Source: an uncultured Paracoccus sp. (lineage in GTDB: Bacteria > Pseudomonadota > Alphaproteobacteria > Rhodobacterales > Rhodobacteraceae). From it: 64,000 bases of DNA. The stretch's first letter is position 1. The number at the start of each line of letters is the position of its first letter. This document shows, piece by piece, positions 1 to 8,248 of the stretch. The notes under the pieces are model-generated. The model searched no databases, was not told where the DNA came from, and worked only from the letters and a program-made list of their open reading frames with translations. Position numbers and translations under genes: made by a program. The stretch is from positions 1 to 64,000 of the forward strand of contig CAKTBJ010000002.1 in NCBI GenBank assembly GCA_934533075.1, given 5' to 3'.

Positions 1-541
1 GAGGCGGTCGAGATAGTAGGCAATTTCCGTTTCAGTATGAGCGATGTCGCGTGCGAGACGATCTGCTCCGGCAATATTCTTTGCGCTGGCGACCGCCCGC
101 ATCTTGGTCCCGTCCAGCGCCACCTTGCCGGGGGTGAAGAGGCCGTTCTCGCGACAGAAGCTGATGAATGTGGCGCCTGTGTCGATGATCGCCTCGGGAT
201 TGTCGTGTCGGAACGCTGCGATGGTCCGATAATCCGGCGTCATCCGCCGCATCAGCCATATCGCCTCCGGGTCGCGCTGGCAGGCCGCGCTCCAACTGTC
301 GCGAGGAGCGCAACTGGTTCAGGTAACCCCAGATGTAGAGTCGCAGCATATCACCTGAGTGATAACCCGGTCGTCCCGTCGCGGCCGAGACGGTGCGCTC
401 GAAGCCGAGCGCCGTGAGGTCCAGGGTTTCGACGAAGCCATCAACGACGCGTACGAGACCTTCCTGCGGCACATAATCATCAACACAGGCGGGCAGCAGA
501 AGCGGCTGTTTTCGGTCGCACCCTTCAATGAAGTGTCCCAT
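1..541 (-). pseudogene. IS1182-family transposase, frameshifted and cut by window edge
   Basis: The N-terminus begins MGHFIEGCDRKQ and continues with a VRVVDGFVETLDL-like segment and the GYLNQLRSSRQLER block typical of IS1182-type DDE transposases. After QLER (near position 285) the reading frame is lost. The continuation appears in a neighbouring frame down to position 1, with RTIAAFRHDN and VALDGTKMRA, where the first catalytic Asp lies. One extra base near 284-290 explains the break. The C-terminus lies outside the window. The copy is probably inactive unless the frameshift is a sequencing error or is programmed. No terminal inverted repeat could be identified upstream of the start. Confidence 0.85.
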
Positions 542-692
542 GATTGTCCCCGTGCCGCCAATGATGAAGCATAGCATGAATGGCCGAGCGGACACAGTAA
601 ATGCTTGGCGATATAAGAGAATATCTGCTTGGATGCGCCACGATGCCGTATTGCTTACACCAGTTCGGCGACCCGGCCTTTGAGCATCGTCG

Positions 693-1586
693 TCAGCCCC
701 GGAACCGCAGGCTCTCGACGAATAGCGTGAACGCAGCGGATGCATGCCGCCGGTGCGGATAGTAGAGATGATATCCGGGCAGGTCAGGTGTGAACTTGCC
801 GAGCACCCGGGTCAGCCGTCCGGCATCAAGATGAGGCTGAACCTGATCAAGCGGCAGATAGGCAAGTCCGTGCCCGTCGAGCACTGCGTCCAGGATCAGG
901 TCGATGGTGTTGAGAACGAGCGGCCCGTCGATCCGCACCTGCGTTTCGCGCCCGCCGCGCATCAATCGCCAGCCGTTCAGCGTTCCGGAACTCGGTAGCC
1001 GCAGATTGACGGCACGATGATCTATGAGTTGTGCTGGCGACGCGGGCGCCGGATGCATGCGAAGATAGCCGGGTGAGCCGACGATCGCCATCGGTGTATC
1101 CGGCCCGATGCGCACGGCGATCATGTCCTTGGCGATGTCCCCGCCCAGCCTGACACCCGCGTCGAACCGATCGGCCACGACATCGGCCAGACCGCAGTCG
1201 ATGGTGATGTCCACCTTGATGTCGGGGTTGTCGGGAAGCAGCCGCTTCATGGCCGGAATGATGATCGTCTTGGCCGCGTGCTCCACCGTGGTGATGCGGA
1301 TCGTTCCGGTCGGACGGTCGCGCAATTCGCCGAGCGAGGCGACTACGGTGTCGAGATCGTGCAGCATGGGACCGAGCGTCGCAATCAGCCGTTCGCCCGC
1401 CTCGGTGGGCGCCACGCTGCGCGTCGTGCGCGAGAGCAGCCGCATTCCCAAGCGCTCCTCGATACGGCGCACGATCTGGCTGAGCGCGGACTGCGCCATG
1501 CCAACGCGCCGAGCCGCCTTGGTGAAGCTGCGCTCCTCGGCGACGATCACGAAGGCGGCCAGGTCCGCGATCTCATCCCGCCGCAT
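693..1586 (-). CDS. LysR-family transcriptional regulator
   Basis: This 297-residue protein has a winged-helix DNA-binding N-terminus (residues about 5-64) containing FTKAARRVGMAQSALSQIVRR, the LTTR recognition helix, followed by a periplasmic-binding-like effector domain with RIGPDTPMAIVGSPGYL. Length is normal for LTTRs, and the profile is of the CrgA/DsdC-like group that acts on divergent oxidoreductase genes. The start is preceded by AAGGTGA. It faces away from a short open frame at 1729 that may be what is left of its regulated partner. The effector is unknown. It sits between an IS remnant and the mobile island, so it is probably accessory. Confidence 0.9.
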   Translation of the reverse strand: MRRDEIADLAAFVIVAEERSFTKAARRVGMAQSALSQIVRRIEERLGMRLLSRTTRSVAPTEAGERLIATLGPMLHDLDTVVASLGELRDRPTGTIRITTVEHAAKTIIIPAMKRLLPDNPDIKVDITIDCGLADVVADRFDAGVRLGGDIAKDMIAVRIGPDTPMAIVGSPGYLRMHPAPASPAQLIDHRAVNLRLPSSGTLNGWRLMRGGRETQVRIDGPLVLNTIDLILDAVLDGHGLAYLPLDQVQPHLDAGRLTRVLGKFTPDLPGYHLYYPHRRHASAAFTLFVESLRFRG

Positions 1587-1728
1587 TCATCACCTTAATG
1601 ATAGGACCAATAAGAATTACCCGTCTAATCCGCTCAATCGTCTTGGCCTAGATTACGTCCATCGGCAATGGCGACCTCTCAGGAATCATCGCACCGGCCT
1701 ACAAGGGTGCAACCGAAGGAGACTGCAC

Positions 1729-1812
1729 ATGGGCAAGATCAGCTTCGCCAATGCCCGAGGCCATCAGGGCGCGCGTCACGCGGTCGAAGGGCCTTGCCCG
1801 GAACATCGCTGA
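1729..1812 (+). pseudogene. Truncated 27-codon reading frame, possible remnant of the LysR partner gene
   Basis: An ATG at 1729 follows a good ribosome binding site (AAGGAGA, about 8 bases upstream) and opens a frame starting MGKISFANARGH that stops after 27 codons. LysR regulators normally face a divergent target gene, and the placement and initiation signal suggest one began here and was cut off by the arrival of the island or by deletion. The protein is too short to assign to a family. It could also be a leader peptide. Confidence 0.3.
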
Positions 1813-2098
1813 CCTGTGCTTTCAGGTTCATGTGCAACGGAGCGCGACGCCCGCCCTGCTGCGCCACAGGATGCCCAACGGGCATTGCGCCACATGCCGC
1901 AAGACGCGATGCCGTTGCGATCCCGAACCGCGTCCAGCCTTCGCGGAAACGCCGGAGGGTGCCCAGGTCGCGGCGCTGCTGTCATTCTGGCGCGGGCCAG
2001 AAAAGCCGCCAGAAACCGCGACCAGCCCGCCAGCGGGGGACGATGACCCGGACGGCTGGGAATCGTCGATTCAGGACGGTGACGGCCCGGCCCGATAG
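1751..2098 (+). CDS. Possible small Cys-rich protein of unknown function
   Basis: An open frame of 115 codons runs to a TGA just before the 17-bp island repeat. From residue about 41 it has a Cys cluster (HCATCRKTRCRC) that could bind a metal, followed by an acidic, proline-rich end. There is no convincing ribosome binding site at 1751. An ATG at 1871 is an alternative start and would keep the Cys cluster. I do not recognise a family. Because GC-rich DNA gives long chance frames, this may not be a gene. Confidence 0.25.
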   Translation: MPEAIRARVTRSKGLARNIADLCFQVHVQRSATPALLRHRMPNGHCATCRKTRCRCDPEPRPAFAETPEGAQVAALLSFWRGPEKPPETATSPPAGDDDPDGWESSIQDGDGPAR

Positions 2099-2103
2099 CG
2101 TTT

Positions 2104-2120
2104 TGGGCAGGCGGTTGGGC
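2104..2120 (-). repeat. Copy 1 of 17-bp island repeat (left end)
   Basis: The minus strand reads GCCCAACCGCCTGCCCA. The same 17 bases occur at 6435-6451 on the plus strand and at 9983-9999 on the minus strand. Copies 1 and 3 lie in the same orientation near the two ends of the lower-GC element, so they may mark its recombination core, or be protein-binding sites. Confidence 0.7.
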
Positions 2121-2274
2121 CTATAATCCGCAAAAATAGCAAAAATGCCCAGCAAACGCCGATTATGCCGGCGGATAATTCCTCCGCCATCAAGAGCCCC
2201 GTTCACAACCAACTGTGGCGCGGTGGCAAAATCTGGTCATATTGGGGGGCATCACTTGCAAAGAGGATGCAGCA

Positions 2275-2493
2275 ATGAACGACCAGCCCCGCAAATTCGT
2301 AAGCGCGAAGTTTCTGATGGATCGTTACGAAATCAGCCGCGAAACGATTTATAAATATATGAAGGAATATTCCTTCCCGCCGCAAATCAAGCTGACGCCC
2401 GGCGCGGCGCGGTGGGATTTGGCTGAGGTCGAGGCATGGGAAGCCCGCCGGCTTGGGGATAGTGCGCAATGCCCGATTGACGCCCGGTCCTGA
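2275..2493 (+). CDS. AlpA-family helix-turn-helix regulator (excisionase-like)
   Basis: This 72-residue protein has the AlpA/MerR-like winged HTH pattern: FVSAKFLMDRYEISRETIYK, then FPPQIKLTPGAARWDLAEVEAW, where the family usually has FPxPxxLG.RxxRWxxxEVExW. AlpA proteins act as transcriptional activators or excision factors in prophages, integrative elements and PICI satellites. The start ATG at 2275 follows AAGAGGA. It is the first gene of the island in the plus direction and lies 227 bp upstream of the replication protein gene, the usual order in AlpA-controlled elements. It probably switches the element's replication and excision genes. Confidence 0.85.
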   Translation: MNDQPRKFVSAKFLMDRYEISRETIYKYMKEYSFPPQIKLTPGAARWDLAEVEAWEARRLGDSAQCPIDARS

Positions 2494-2720
2494 ATCGGGC
2501 ATGGTAATAAAGACCTGTGCGTCAGTTGGTGGAATCGGTGAGGCAGGCGCGACTTTCCCTTCGGGGTCTGCTGCCCACCACCCCCCGCCGCCGCCGCAAC
2601 AGGCATTCCCTGCAAACCGGATGGCAGCAGGGCGCGCGATATGACCGGATGGCATAGCGCCCCGCAATAAGAGGTTCGCGCCTCTTTCCCACCAATGGAT
2701 AAAACAGGGAATTTCCCCAG

Positions 2721-5100
2721 ATGAATAACCATGTCTCGCCGGTTTCCGCCGGCCAAATCGTCACGTCTAATATTGCGACCTCGAAAGGGTTTCTTGCTAC
2801 GCTGCTTGGTCCTGATGCGCCGGTTTCGATTCGCTTGATCTGGCAGAAGGGCGAAACCCCTGTGCCTGCCGGTCGGCAAACCGTTCTCACCTTTCATAAC
2901 CCGAATGATGCGGACTGGTGGAATATCTCACTTCTCAACTGCGAAGGCTATGCCGTCTTTTTTTGTGAACGAACTGGACGGAACCGGCGGAACGTCCGAT
3001 TCCAACATCGTTCGCATTCGCGCAAACTTCGTTGACCTGGACAACATCAGCACCGCAACCGTTCCCGCAGGTCGCATGATTTCTGAAATGCACCCAGCGA
3101 TATGGGTGCAGTCGAGTCCGGGGAAGCATCATCTTTATTTCCGCTTTCCGCATCATGCGGACGCGGCGCACTTCCGCGTTCATCAGCAAAAGCTGGCGAT
3201 CCGTTATGGCGGTGACGGATCGGTGAGCAACCCCGCGCGCATCATGCGCCTGCCGGGCTTCCTGCACCAGAAGGGCGCGCCGTTCCTTGTGCGCTGGGAA
3301 CCCGTCATAAACGGGCAGGACACGACGCCCGAGGCGTTGGCAGCGGCCTTGCAGGGCGTTCAGGTGCTACAGGAAGCGGCTGGCGGCACCCGGCACCCCC
3401 TCGGGACGCTGATGCAAGCCCCGTCGAGGGAATGGCTGCAAGCGGTGCTGGATGCTATCGACCCGAACGACCTGGGGCGGGACGCATGGACGCGGGTTTA
3501 TTGGGCGTTCATGCAGGCCGGTTGGTCGGTCTGTGGTCGGGAAGAAATCTGGCAGATGCTGGCGGCATGGTGCGCCCGGTTCAATCGCCGGTGGGAAGAA
3601 GACCCGAGCAAGCACGGCAATGATCCGGACGATAACCGGGGCGTGTGGATAAATGCCGTGAAGGATGGGACCAGCACCGGCATTCCGACGATCCTGCGCG
3701 CGATTTCCGACGACGCGCGCCCCCAGCTTGAATCCGAACTGCGGCGGTTCGACCCCTATGCAGCGTTCAGCAGCATGTCGGCGGTCGCGGTCCCGGTGCA
3801 GCCGGGCGGCGCCGGTGCGGTGCCGCAGCCCGCGAAACTGTTGCAACCGCTGTCGGAAAGCATGGGGCAAACCCATGCCGCGAAATGGCTGATAAAGGGA
3901 ATTCTGCCGGCGCAATCCGCTGGAATCATGTTCAGCCAACCCCGAACAGGAAAATCATTCGTCGCGATTGACATGGCTGCGTCCGTGGCTGGCGCACAAA
4001 TGTTCAACCTGCACAAATCGAAACTTGGACATGTGGTCTATATTGTGGGAGAAGGTCACGCCCCGATTGCCAACAGATTCAAGGCGCGATTGCAGAACGA
4101 CACAACTGGCGCGGCTGACAGGATTCATGTTTCGTCACGCTCGATTGCCTTGGCAAGCAATACCGGGGATACACAGGCGCTTATGGCCGAACTGGACGGT
4201 ATGCCGGTGAAGCCTGCGCTGATTGTGGTTGACACGCTGTTTCGCGCCACCGCCGGTATGGACGTGAACGACCATGCGCAAATGTCCGAATTCTGGAAAA
4301 CCGTTGATACCATCAAGGAACGGTATGGCTGCACAGTCCTGATTGTGCATCACTCGGGGTGGAATGATATCGGGCGCAGTTTCGGAAGCATGGTCCTTCT
4401 GGCAAACGCTGATTTTGAAATATCGGTGACTGCCGAGAATGACGGCAGCAAATCAATCGAATGCACCAAGCAAAAGGACGCGGAGGAATTTGCGCCGATT
4501 AATTTCAAGTTGAAAGTTGTTGGAATCGGATGGGTGATGGGTGATTTCAGTGACTTGGAGCGGCTGACTTCCTGCGCCATTGAATTTCGCCAACGAGAAC
4601 AGGACTCGGGCAAAGAGAAAGACAAGGAGGCGCGACAGAAGGCGGGAGAATATGAAACACCGTCTCGCGCGGCGTCGCGAAAGGTCGCAAGTTTGATTGC
4701 ACGAATCCATGACCGCGTGTGCGAGGCGCAAGGCATCGCGCTCGCGGGCGAGCCGTCAAATGTCAAAATCCCGGAATCCCTCATAAAGCAAATGATGCAG
4801 AAGCATGAAATCGGGCTGTCATCAAGTTATCGCGACGGAATCCAAAGATTGCTTAACCCGTCCGGGAAAATCAGCCCGTGGATTCATTCCTATGATGAAA
4901 GCGAACGGGCTTTCACGCTCACCGGCAGGCTGCTGCGGTTCGCACGGGCGGAATGCTATGACCTGTTCGAGAACACGGAGCTGACCCCCGAGCAAATCGC
5001 GCGATGCCTTGCAGAACCTGATAAAGCTGCATGGGCACCTGGCGGGCCAGGGGCGCACATCGCATGGCAGGCAACCGTTAACAGGGAGGTGATGCAGTGA
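2721..5100 (+). CDS. RepB-like primase / RepA-type helicase replication protein, interrupted by a T7 frameshift
   Basis: Replication initiator of the island. The N-terminal part, from ATG 2721 to about 2964, is in one frame (ending NCEGYAVFF). The rest, up to 5100, continues one frame over from VNELDGTGGTSDSN. Dropping one T from the T7 run at 2958-2964 joins them into about 793 residues. Domains in order: RepB-like primase fold (FVDLDN; GDGSVSNPARIMRLPG), a PriCT-2-like region near 3420-3690 (WTRVYWAFMQAGW), and a RecA/AAA_25 ATPase with a Walker A variant SQPRTGKS (3931-3954) and Walker B LIVVDTL (4219-4239). It overlaps the next gene. An internal ATG at 2905 would give only the downstream part. 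The break may be a sequencing error, decay or slippage. Confidence 0.85.
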
Positions 5101-5693
5101 TCCACAGGTCATTCGGTGTAACGGTTCGAGCCGCCGGGCGCAGACCAGATGCGCCTTACCGCATGAGGAACGCAGCGGGACAGGTAATCGCGGAAATGCC
5201 ACGCGCCGACATGGCGGCACTGGTGCAGAATATGGAACGGCTGCGCGACCCTCTGGAACCGATGCCGGGCACAAGCCGCCCGAGAAGCGCACGGGCTGTC
5301 CGGTGGTGGAAAATCGCGCTGGCATCGGTCAACGAGGGTCTGCGCACCGGCATCTTCAACTTGTCCACCATTGGACCCGCGCAACCCCTCACACACGAAT
5401 GGACGCTGCGAGGCATCCCGGCGCGGACGCGGTATCGGTCGGCGGGATGGGGTGAGGTCGAATTCGTCACGCGTCTGTGGCCCGTGCAAGACCTGCCCGA
5501 CAGGCAACCCAAGGGGTGGGACAAGCGCGGCGTCGTTACCGCGACCGGCTGGCTTGAGCGCCGCAACGGCAAGTGGCTGATGGACTCGGCAACGCTCTTG
5601 AAGGGTGCCACCCGGCAGCGGGCTGACCATCTGGACGGGCTGAAATTCGAGGCACCGGCAGGATACAAGGCGCTTGGACGGTTGATAATTTAG
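5097..5693 (+). CDS. Hypothetical island protein coupled to the replication gene
   Basis: This 198-residue protein begins at a GTG (5097) whose last bases overlap the replication gene's TGA, with GGGAGG about 9 bases upstream, so translation is probably coupled. I do not recognise a family. The N-terminus (FGVTVRAAGRRPDAPYRMRN) is basic. The middle has no membrane segment or signal peptide. The C-terminal part (GVVTATGWLERRNGKW) is compatible with a small beta-rich domain. A strong terminator follows 30 bp downstream. Position suggests a replication accessory role, but this is inference from context only. Confidence 0.7.
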   Translation: MIHRSFGVTVRAAGRRPDAPYRMRNAAGQVIAEMPRADMAALVQNMERLRDPLEPMPGTSRPRSARAVRWWKIALASVNEGLRTGIFNLSTIGPAQPLTHEWTLRGIPARTRYRSAGWGEVEFVTRLWPVQDLPDRQPKGWDKRGVVTATGWLERRNGKWLMDSATLLKGATRQRADHLDGLKFEAPAGYKALGRLII

Positions 5694-5722
5694 CGTCCGC
5701 AGCCCTCGAGAATCCGAAATTT

Positions 5723-5746
5723 CCCCGTTTAGGCGGGGATTTTTTT
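5723..5746 (+). terminator. Intrinsic terminator of the replication operon
   Basis: A CCCCG/CGGGG stem (5723-5727 with 5734-5738) and a six-base loop are followed by a run of seven Ts. It ends the transcription unit of the primase-helicase and its coupled neighbour, just before the repeat array. Confidence 0.85.
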
Positions 5747-5760
5747 CAGAAATTTTTTCG

Positions 5761-5907
5761 GCGTGGATGGCGTGCATGGATGAGCGTGGATGGTCGTGGA
5801 TGGAATTTTTGCCCTTGGCGTGGATGAGAGCGTGGATGGCCAACCCACACTTGTTGTGGGGTGGCATCCGTGGCCATCCGCAGGGAGGTGTGGATGGGCG
5901 TGGATGG
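5761..5907 (+). repeat. Iteron-like array of GCGTGGATGG, candidate replication origin
   Basis: Exact copies of GCGTGGATGG start at 5761, 5784, 5830 and 5898. One-mismatch copies start at 5794, 5818 and 5888. Spacings are 23, 10, 24, 12, 58 and 10 bp, many close to whole helical turns. The array lies directly after the terminator of the replication gene and just before an AT-rich stretch. That arrangement is known from iteron origins of plasmids and satellites, where Rep proteins bind direct repeats next to an unwinding element. Origin function is inferred. Confidence 0.65.
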
Positions 5908-5931
5908 ATGGTCCGAAAAGATGCCTGTCCA

Positions 5932-6000
5932 GAATTTCAGGCGGCGAAAATTTATAAAATTTCAGGATTTTCTGCCGGTGGAAATTCTTCCCAGAAATAT
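5932..6000. other. AT-rich stretch beside the iterons, candidate DNA unwinding element
   Basis: In an otherwise GC-rich window this stretch is rich in A and T runs (AAAATTTATAAAATTTCAGG at about 5947-5966). It contains two direct copies of AATTTCAGG (5933-5941 and 5958-5966). Its place right after the repeat array is what a melting region of an origin would show. No gene fits here. Confidence 0.5.
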
Positions 6001-6023
6001 TCAGGCGAGGGAATCCCGCCGGC

Positions 6024-6232
6024 CCGCACCGATCAGAACCGCGCCACCACCCGGCCCGCACCGCCCGGCACCGCCGACCGATACCACGTCCGCGCGCTGG
6101 TCATGCCGCCCGGCCCGATGGCACCCGATGCACTGCCACCAGCGCAACCCGCCCCCTCGCATCGGCAGCGCCACGATGCCGGCCCGCGCCCTCGCATCAC
6201 CACCCAGCGGTCCGCACCGATCAGAACCGCGC
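6024..6232 (+). repeat. 21-bp exact direct repeat pair
   Basis: Positions 6024-6044 and 6212-6232 are identical over 21 bases, contain CCGATCAGAACCGCGC, and lie 188 bp apart. Both fall within the non-coding C-rich region after the putative origin. Confidence 0.7.
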
Positions 6233-6434
6233 GCGGACTGCCCCGAATGATGGGCGCAACCCCGTCCCCTCGCACGGCCCGCACAGCGCGCACCGGCCGC
6301 AACCCAAGGCACCCGAACCGCCACGATGCGGCCGCACCGTTACCGCGAACCGCTGGCGGTGCTTATCTCCGCCAATTTTTGTGCAAACTGTCCAGCACTC
6401 GCTAACCGATGCCCGCCGGAATCGTTCAACAGGT

Positions 6435-6451
6435 GCCCAACCGCCTGCCCA
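6435..6451 (+). repeat. Copy 2 of 17-bp island repeat (centre, opposite orientation)
   Basis: Reads GCCCAACCGCCTGCCCA on the plus strand, the inverse of the copies at 2104-2120 and 9983-9999. It lies in the non-coding region after the putative origin. Confidence 0.7.
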
Positions 6452-6748
6452 TAGGGGCGCGCGACACGGGCAGAACGCACCGCCCGGCACCGAGGCACCG
6501 GAACGGCGGAGACGGCCGCCAGCGGCCCGCACGGCGCGCGCAGGACGGGCAACCCGCACCAGCCGTCCGCCACGTCAACCCCGTGGCAAATAAATCACGC
6601 CATTAATTCACGCATTGCCACAATTAGGCGCGCCCCGTCACGCCTCGCCACGAATGCGGCCCGGAATTTCCTTGCGGCGTCATTCCATGTCGCAAAATCG
6701 GCATTATCATGCATCGGACAAGCGAATCCCCAGATAAAGGAAAATTCC

Positions 6749-7576
6749 ATGCGCCGCCCCATCGTTGTTTCCGCGCTTGATCGCCCCCGCCCACCGTCCG
6801 GTCTCGACAGCCCCGACAATTCCATTCGGTTCACCCTGTCCAATATCGACAGGGGCACACTCGGGACTGTGAATGCACATGGTCGCAGCGCCTCTTGCCT
6901 GTCGCCGTCCGCGCTTTCCCAGCACCCAAAATTCAAGGATATCCTGAATCCGCTGGATGGAATTCTTGCGGCATCGCTGGACCGCCTGGCCGCGCGTAAT
7001 CTGGATGGTTACACCGGTCCCGCCCTTGAGCGTGATATTCAAACCGAACTGGCCCGCATCCGGCCCGCGCTGCTTATCGCAATCGCTGGTGTCCGTGAAA
7101 TCCGCAGCGAATATCAGGTGCGTAAGACTCGAACGCTGGACTTCCCGCGCGGAATCAACGCATCGTTGCGTAGCGATTTGCGCCGCTGGTGGGAATCGCA
7201 TGACGCGCCGCAACGCCTCAAGCTGGCAATCAATGGTGATTGGACGTTGCTGGCCGCGCTGATTGAAGCGGGACAGGATTATTGCGGCATTTCGGCTGAA
7301 CTGTGGAATCAGGTCGAAACGCGGTTCATGATTTTGAACCATGTGAAGATCGCTGGTCTCGATTCGTCGCATGTGATCCCTTCGACCACGGGATTTTTGA
7401 TGAGTGCCGGCTCGGACCATGCGGTGGCGTTCAATACCGCCGAGCAGGCCGTGAAAGCCTGGGAAATTGAAGGCGATTTGTTGGACATTGCCGAAGATTA
7501 CTTTCAATATGTTGTGCGGGCGCTCATGCTGGTCAGCGGCAAGAGCGCGACAGAAATCACCGGGCTTTCTGTCTGA
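6749..7576 (+). CDS. Hypothetical island protein, 275 residues
   Basis: Starts at ATG 6749 after AAGGAAA. The protein appears soluble, with no signal peptide or membrane segment. After a Pro/Ser-rich first 60 residues it looks largely helical (LERDIQTELARIRPALLIAIAGVREI; AEQAVKAWEIEGDLLDIAEDYF). Codon use has more A/T in third positions than the chromosomal genes to the right, in line with the rest of the island. I do not recognise a family. It opens a run of closely spaced plus-strand genes (6749 to 9361), which suggests one operon. Confidence 0.7.
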   Translation: MRRPIVVSALDRPRPPSGLDSPDNSIRFTLSNIDRGTLGTVNAHGRSASCLSPSALSQHPKFKDILNPLDGILAASLDRLAARNLDGYTGPALERDIQTELARIRPALLIAIAGVREIRSEYQVRKTRTLDFPRGINASLRSDLRRWWESHDAPQRLKLAINGDWTLLAALIEAGQDYCGISAELWNQVETRFMILNHVKIAGLDSSHVIPSTTGFLMSAGSDHAVAFNTAEQAVKAWEIEGDLLDIAEDYFQYVVRALMLVSGKSATEITGLSV

Positions 7577-7627
7577 ATCGAAATGGGACGGGGTTTCGGT
7601 CCCGCCCCAATCGCAAAGGGTGAAGTA

Positions 7628-7822
7628 ATGAAACGTGCCATCTTGCCCGCCAAGCCATTCCTTTCGATGCGGGAAATCCGGGTCGCTTTCGGCTACTCGC
7701 CGCAATACCGTGTGTGGCTCTCGAACGAAAAAGGATTCCCTCGCCCCATAAGTCGGCAATACCCAGCCGCCGAGGTCATCGCGCGGGCGCGCCGACACGG
7801 CTGGACTGTGGAGGTTGTCTAA
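7628..7822 (+). CDS. Small HTH-like protein, 64 residues
   Basis: An ATG at 7628 after AAGGGTGAAG is preferred over an upstream in-frame ATG at 7583 with no ribosome binding site. The sequence (LSMREIRVAFGYSPQYRVWL, then GFPRPISRQYPAAEVIARAR) has the layout of a small MerR/AlpA-like winged helix: a recognition segment, a FPxPI turn and a helix with Glu-Val. It may be a second DNA-binding regulator or a terminase-associated factor of the island. It ends 1 bp before the next ATG. Confidence 0.7.
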   Translation: MKRAILPAKPFLSMREIRVAFGYSPQYRVWLSNEKGFPRPISRQYPAAEVIARARRHGWTVEVV

Positions 7823-7823
7823 G

Positions 7824-8248
7824 ATGGACGACGAACCCATTGAAAACCATATGTCTAAGGCGGTTCGGAATCCTGACGGAACATTCGCCCGTGGGCCGGG
7901 AAGGAAGCCCGGTTCAAAAAATCGAATCAGTCGCGAAGCTATCGAGAAGATTAGATCCCTTGGACCGCTGGCATTCGATACGTTGCGCCACAATCTCGAC
8001 AAGGGCGACCAGCGGGCGGCCGAATATGTGCTGGACAAAATCCCCCCCCCCCCCGGGGGGGGAGAATTATCGAACTTGATGCGACCCCCGAGGGTATCAG
8101 GGAACACTTGGCTAACGGCGACCTTTCAGAAGCTGAAATGCGCGCGGCCGCCAGCATTGCCGAAAAGCTACAACGTGTGGAGCGTCTTGAGGAATTGGAG
8201 CACAAATTCGCGGCACTGGAAGAACTGTTGCTGGGGACCAGCCTATGA
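7824..8248 (+). CDS. Putative small-terminase/DUF5681-like protein, broken at a C13G8 tract
   Basis: ATG 7824 follows GGAGG (7810-7814). The N-terminal 73 residues include NPDGTFARGPGRKPGSKNRI, the Gly/Arg/Lys-rich opening seen in DUF5681 and some phage terminase small-subunit-like proteins, then a helical part. At 8042-8062 the DNA is 13 Cs followed by 8 Gs. After it the downstream sequence continues in another frame as RIIELDATPEGIREHL and a coiled-coil-like end (EKLQRVERLEELEHKFAALE) stopping at 8246-8248. One extra base, or two fewer, in the tract restores about 141 residues. As given, the frame runs on into about 110 unrelated residues. Small-terminase function is a weak inference. Confidence 0.6.
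8042..8062. repeat. C13G8 homopolymer pair
   Basis: Thirteen Cs (8042-8054) are followed directly by eight Gs (8055-8062). The tract is prone to slippage in replication and sequencing, and it coincides exactly with the frame break in the surrounding gene. Confidence 0.9.

Larger units (their letters stand above)
6001..6740. other. C-rich non-coding stretch with short repeats
   Basis: No convincing gene is seen on either strand. The plus strand is strongly C-rich and repeats short elements such as CGGCCCGCACC and CCGCACCGATCAGAACC. The latter is part of a 21-bp exact direct repeat at 6024-6044 and 6212-6232. The middle copy of the 17-bp island repeat lies at 6435-6451. Open frames here are low-complexity (Arg, Pro, Ala, Gly) and look like composition artefacts. 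The strand bias and repeats suggest a cis-acting region (origin, packaging or recombination) or an unusual RNA. Confidence 0.5.

Noticed and set aside
5761..5907. Direct repeats read as a CRISPR array
   Set aside because: Units are only 10 bp, spacing is 10-58 bp and not constant, and no cas genes are present.
5767..6405. A 212-codon frame through the repeat and C-rich regions
   Set aside because: Trp/Met repeats come from GTGGATGG and the rest is Arg/Pro/Thr low complexity; no ribosome binding site.
6707..8107. A 466-codon minus-strand frame opposite island genes
   Set aside because: Antisense to three plus-strand genes with starts and ribosome binding sites; no recognisable motif.
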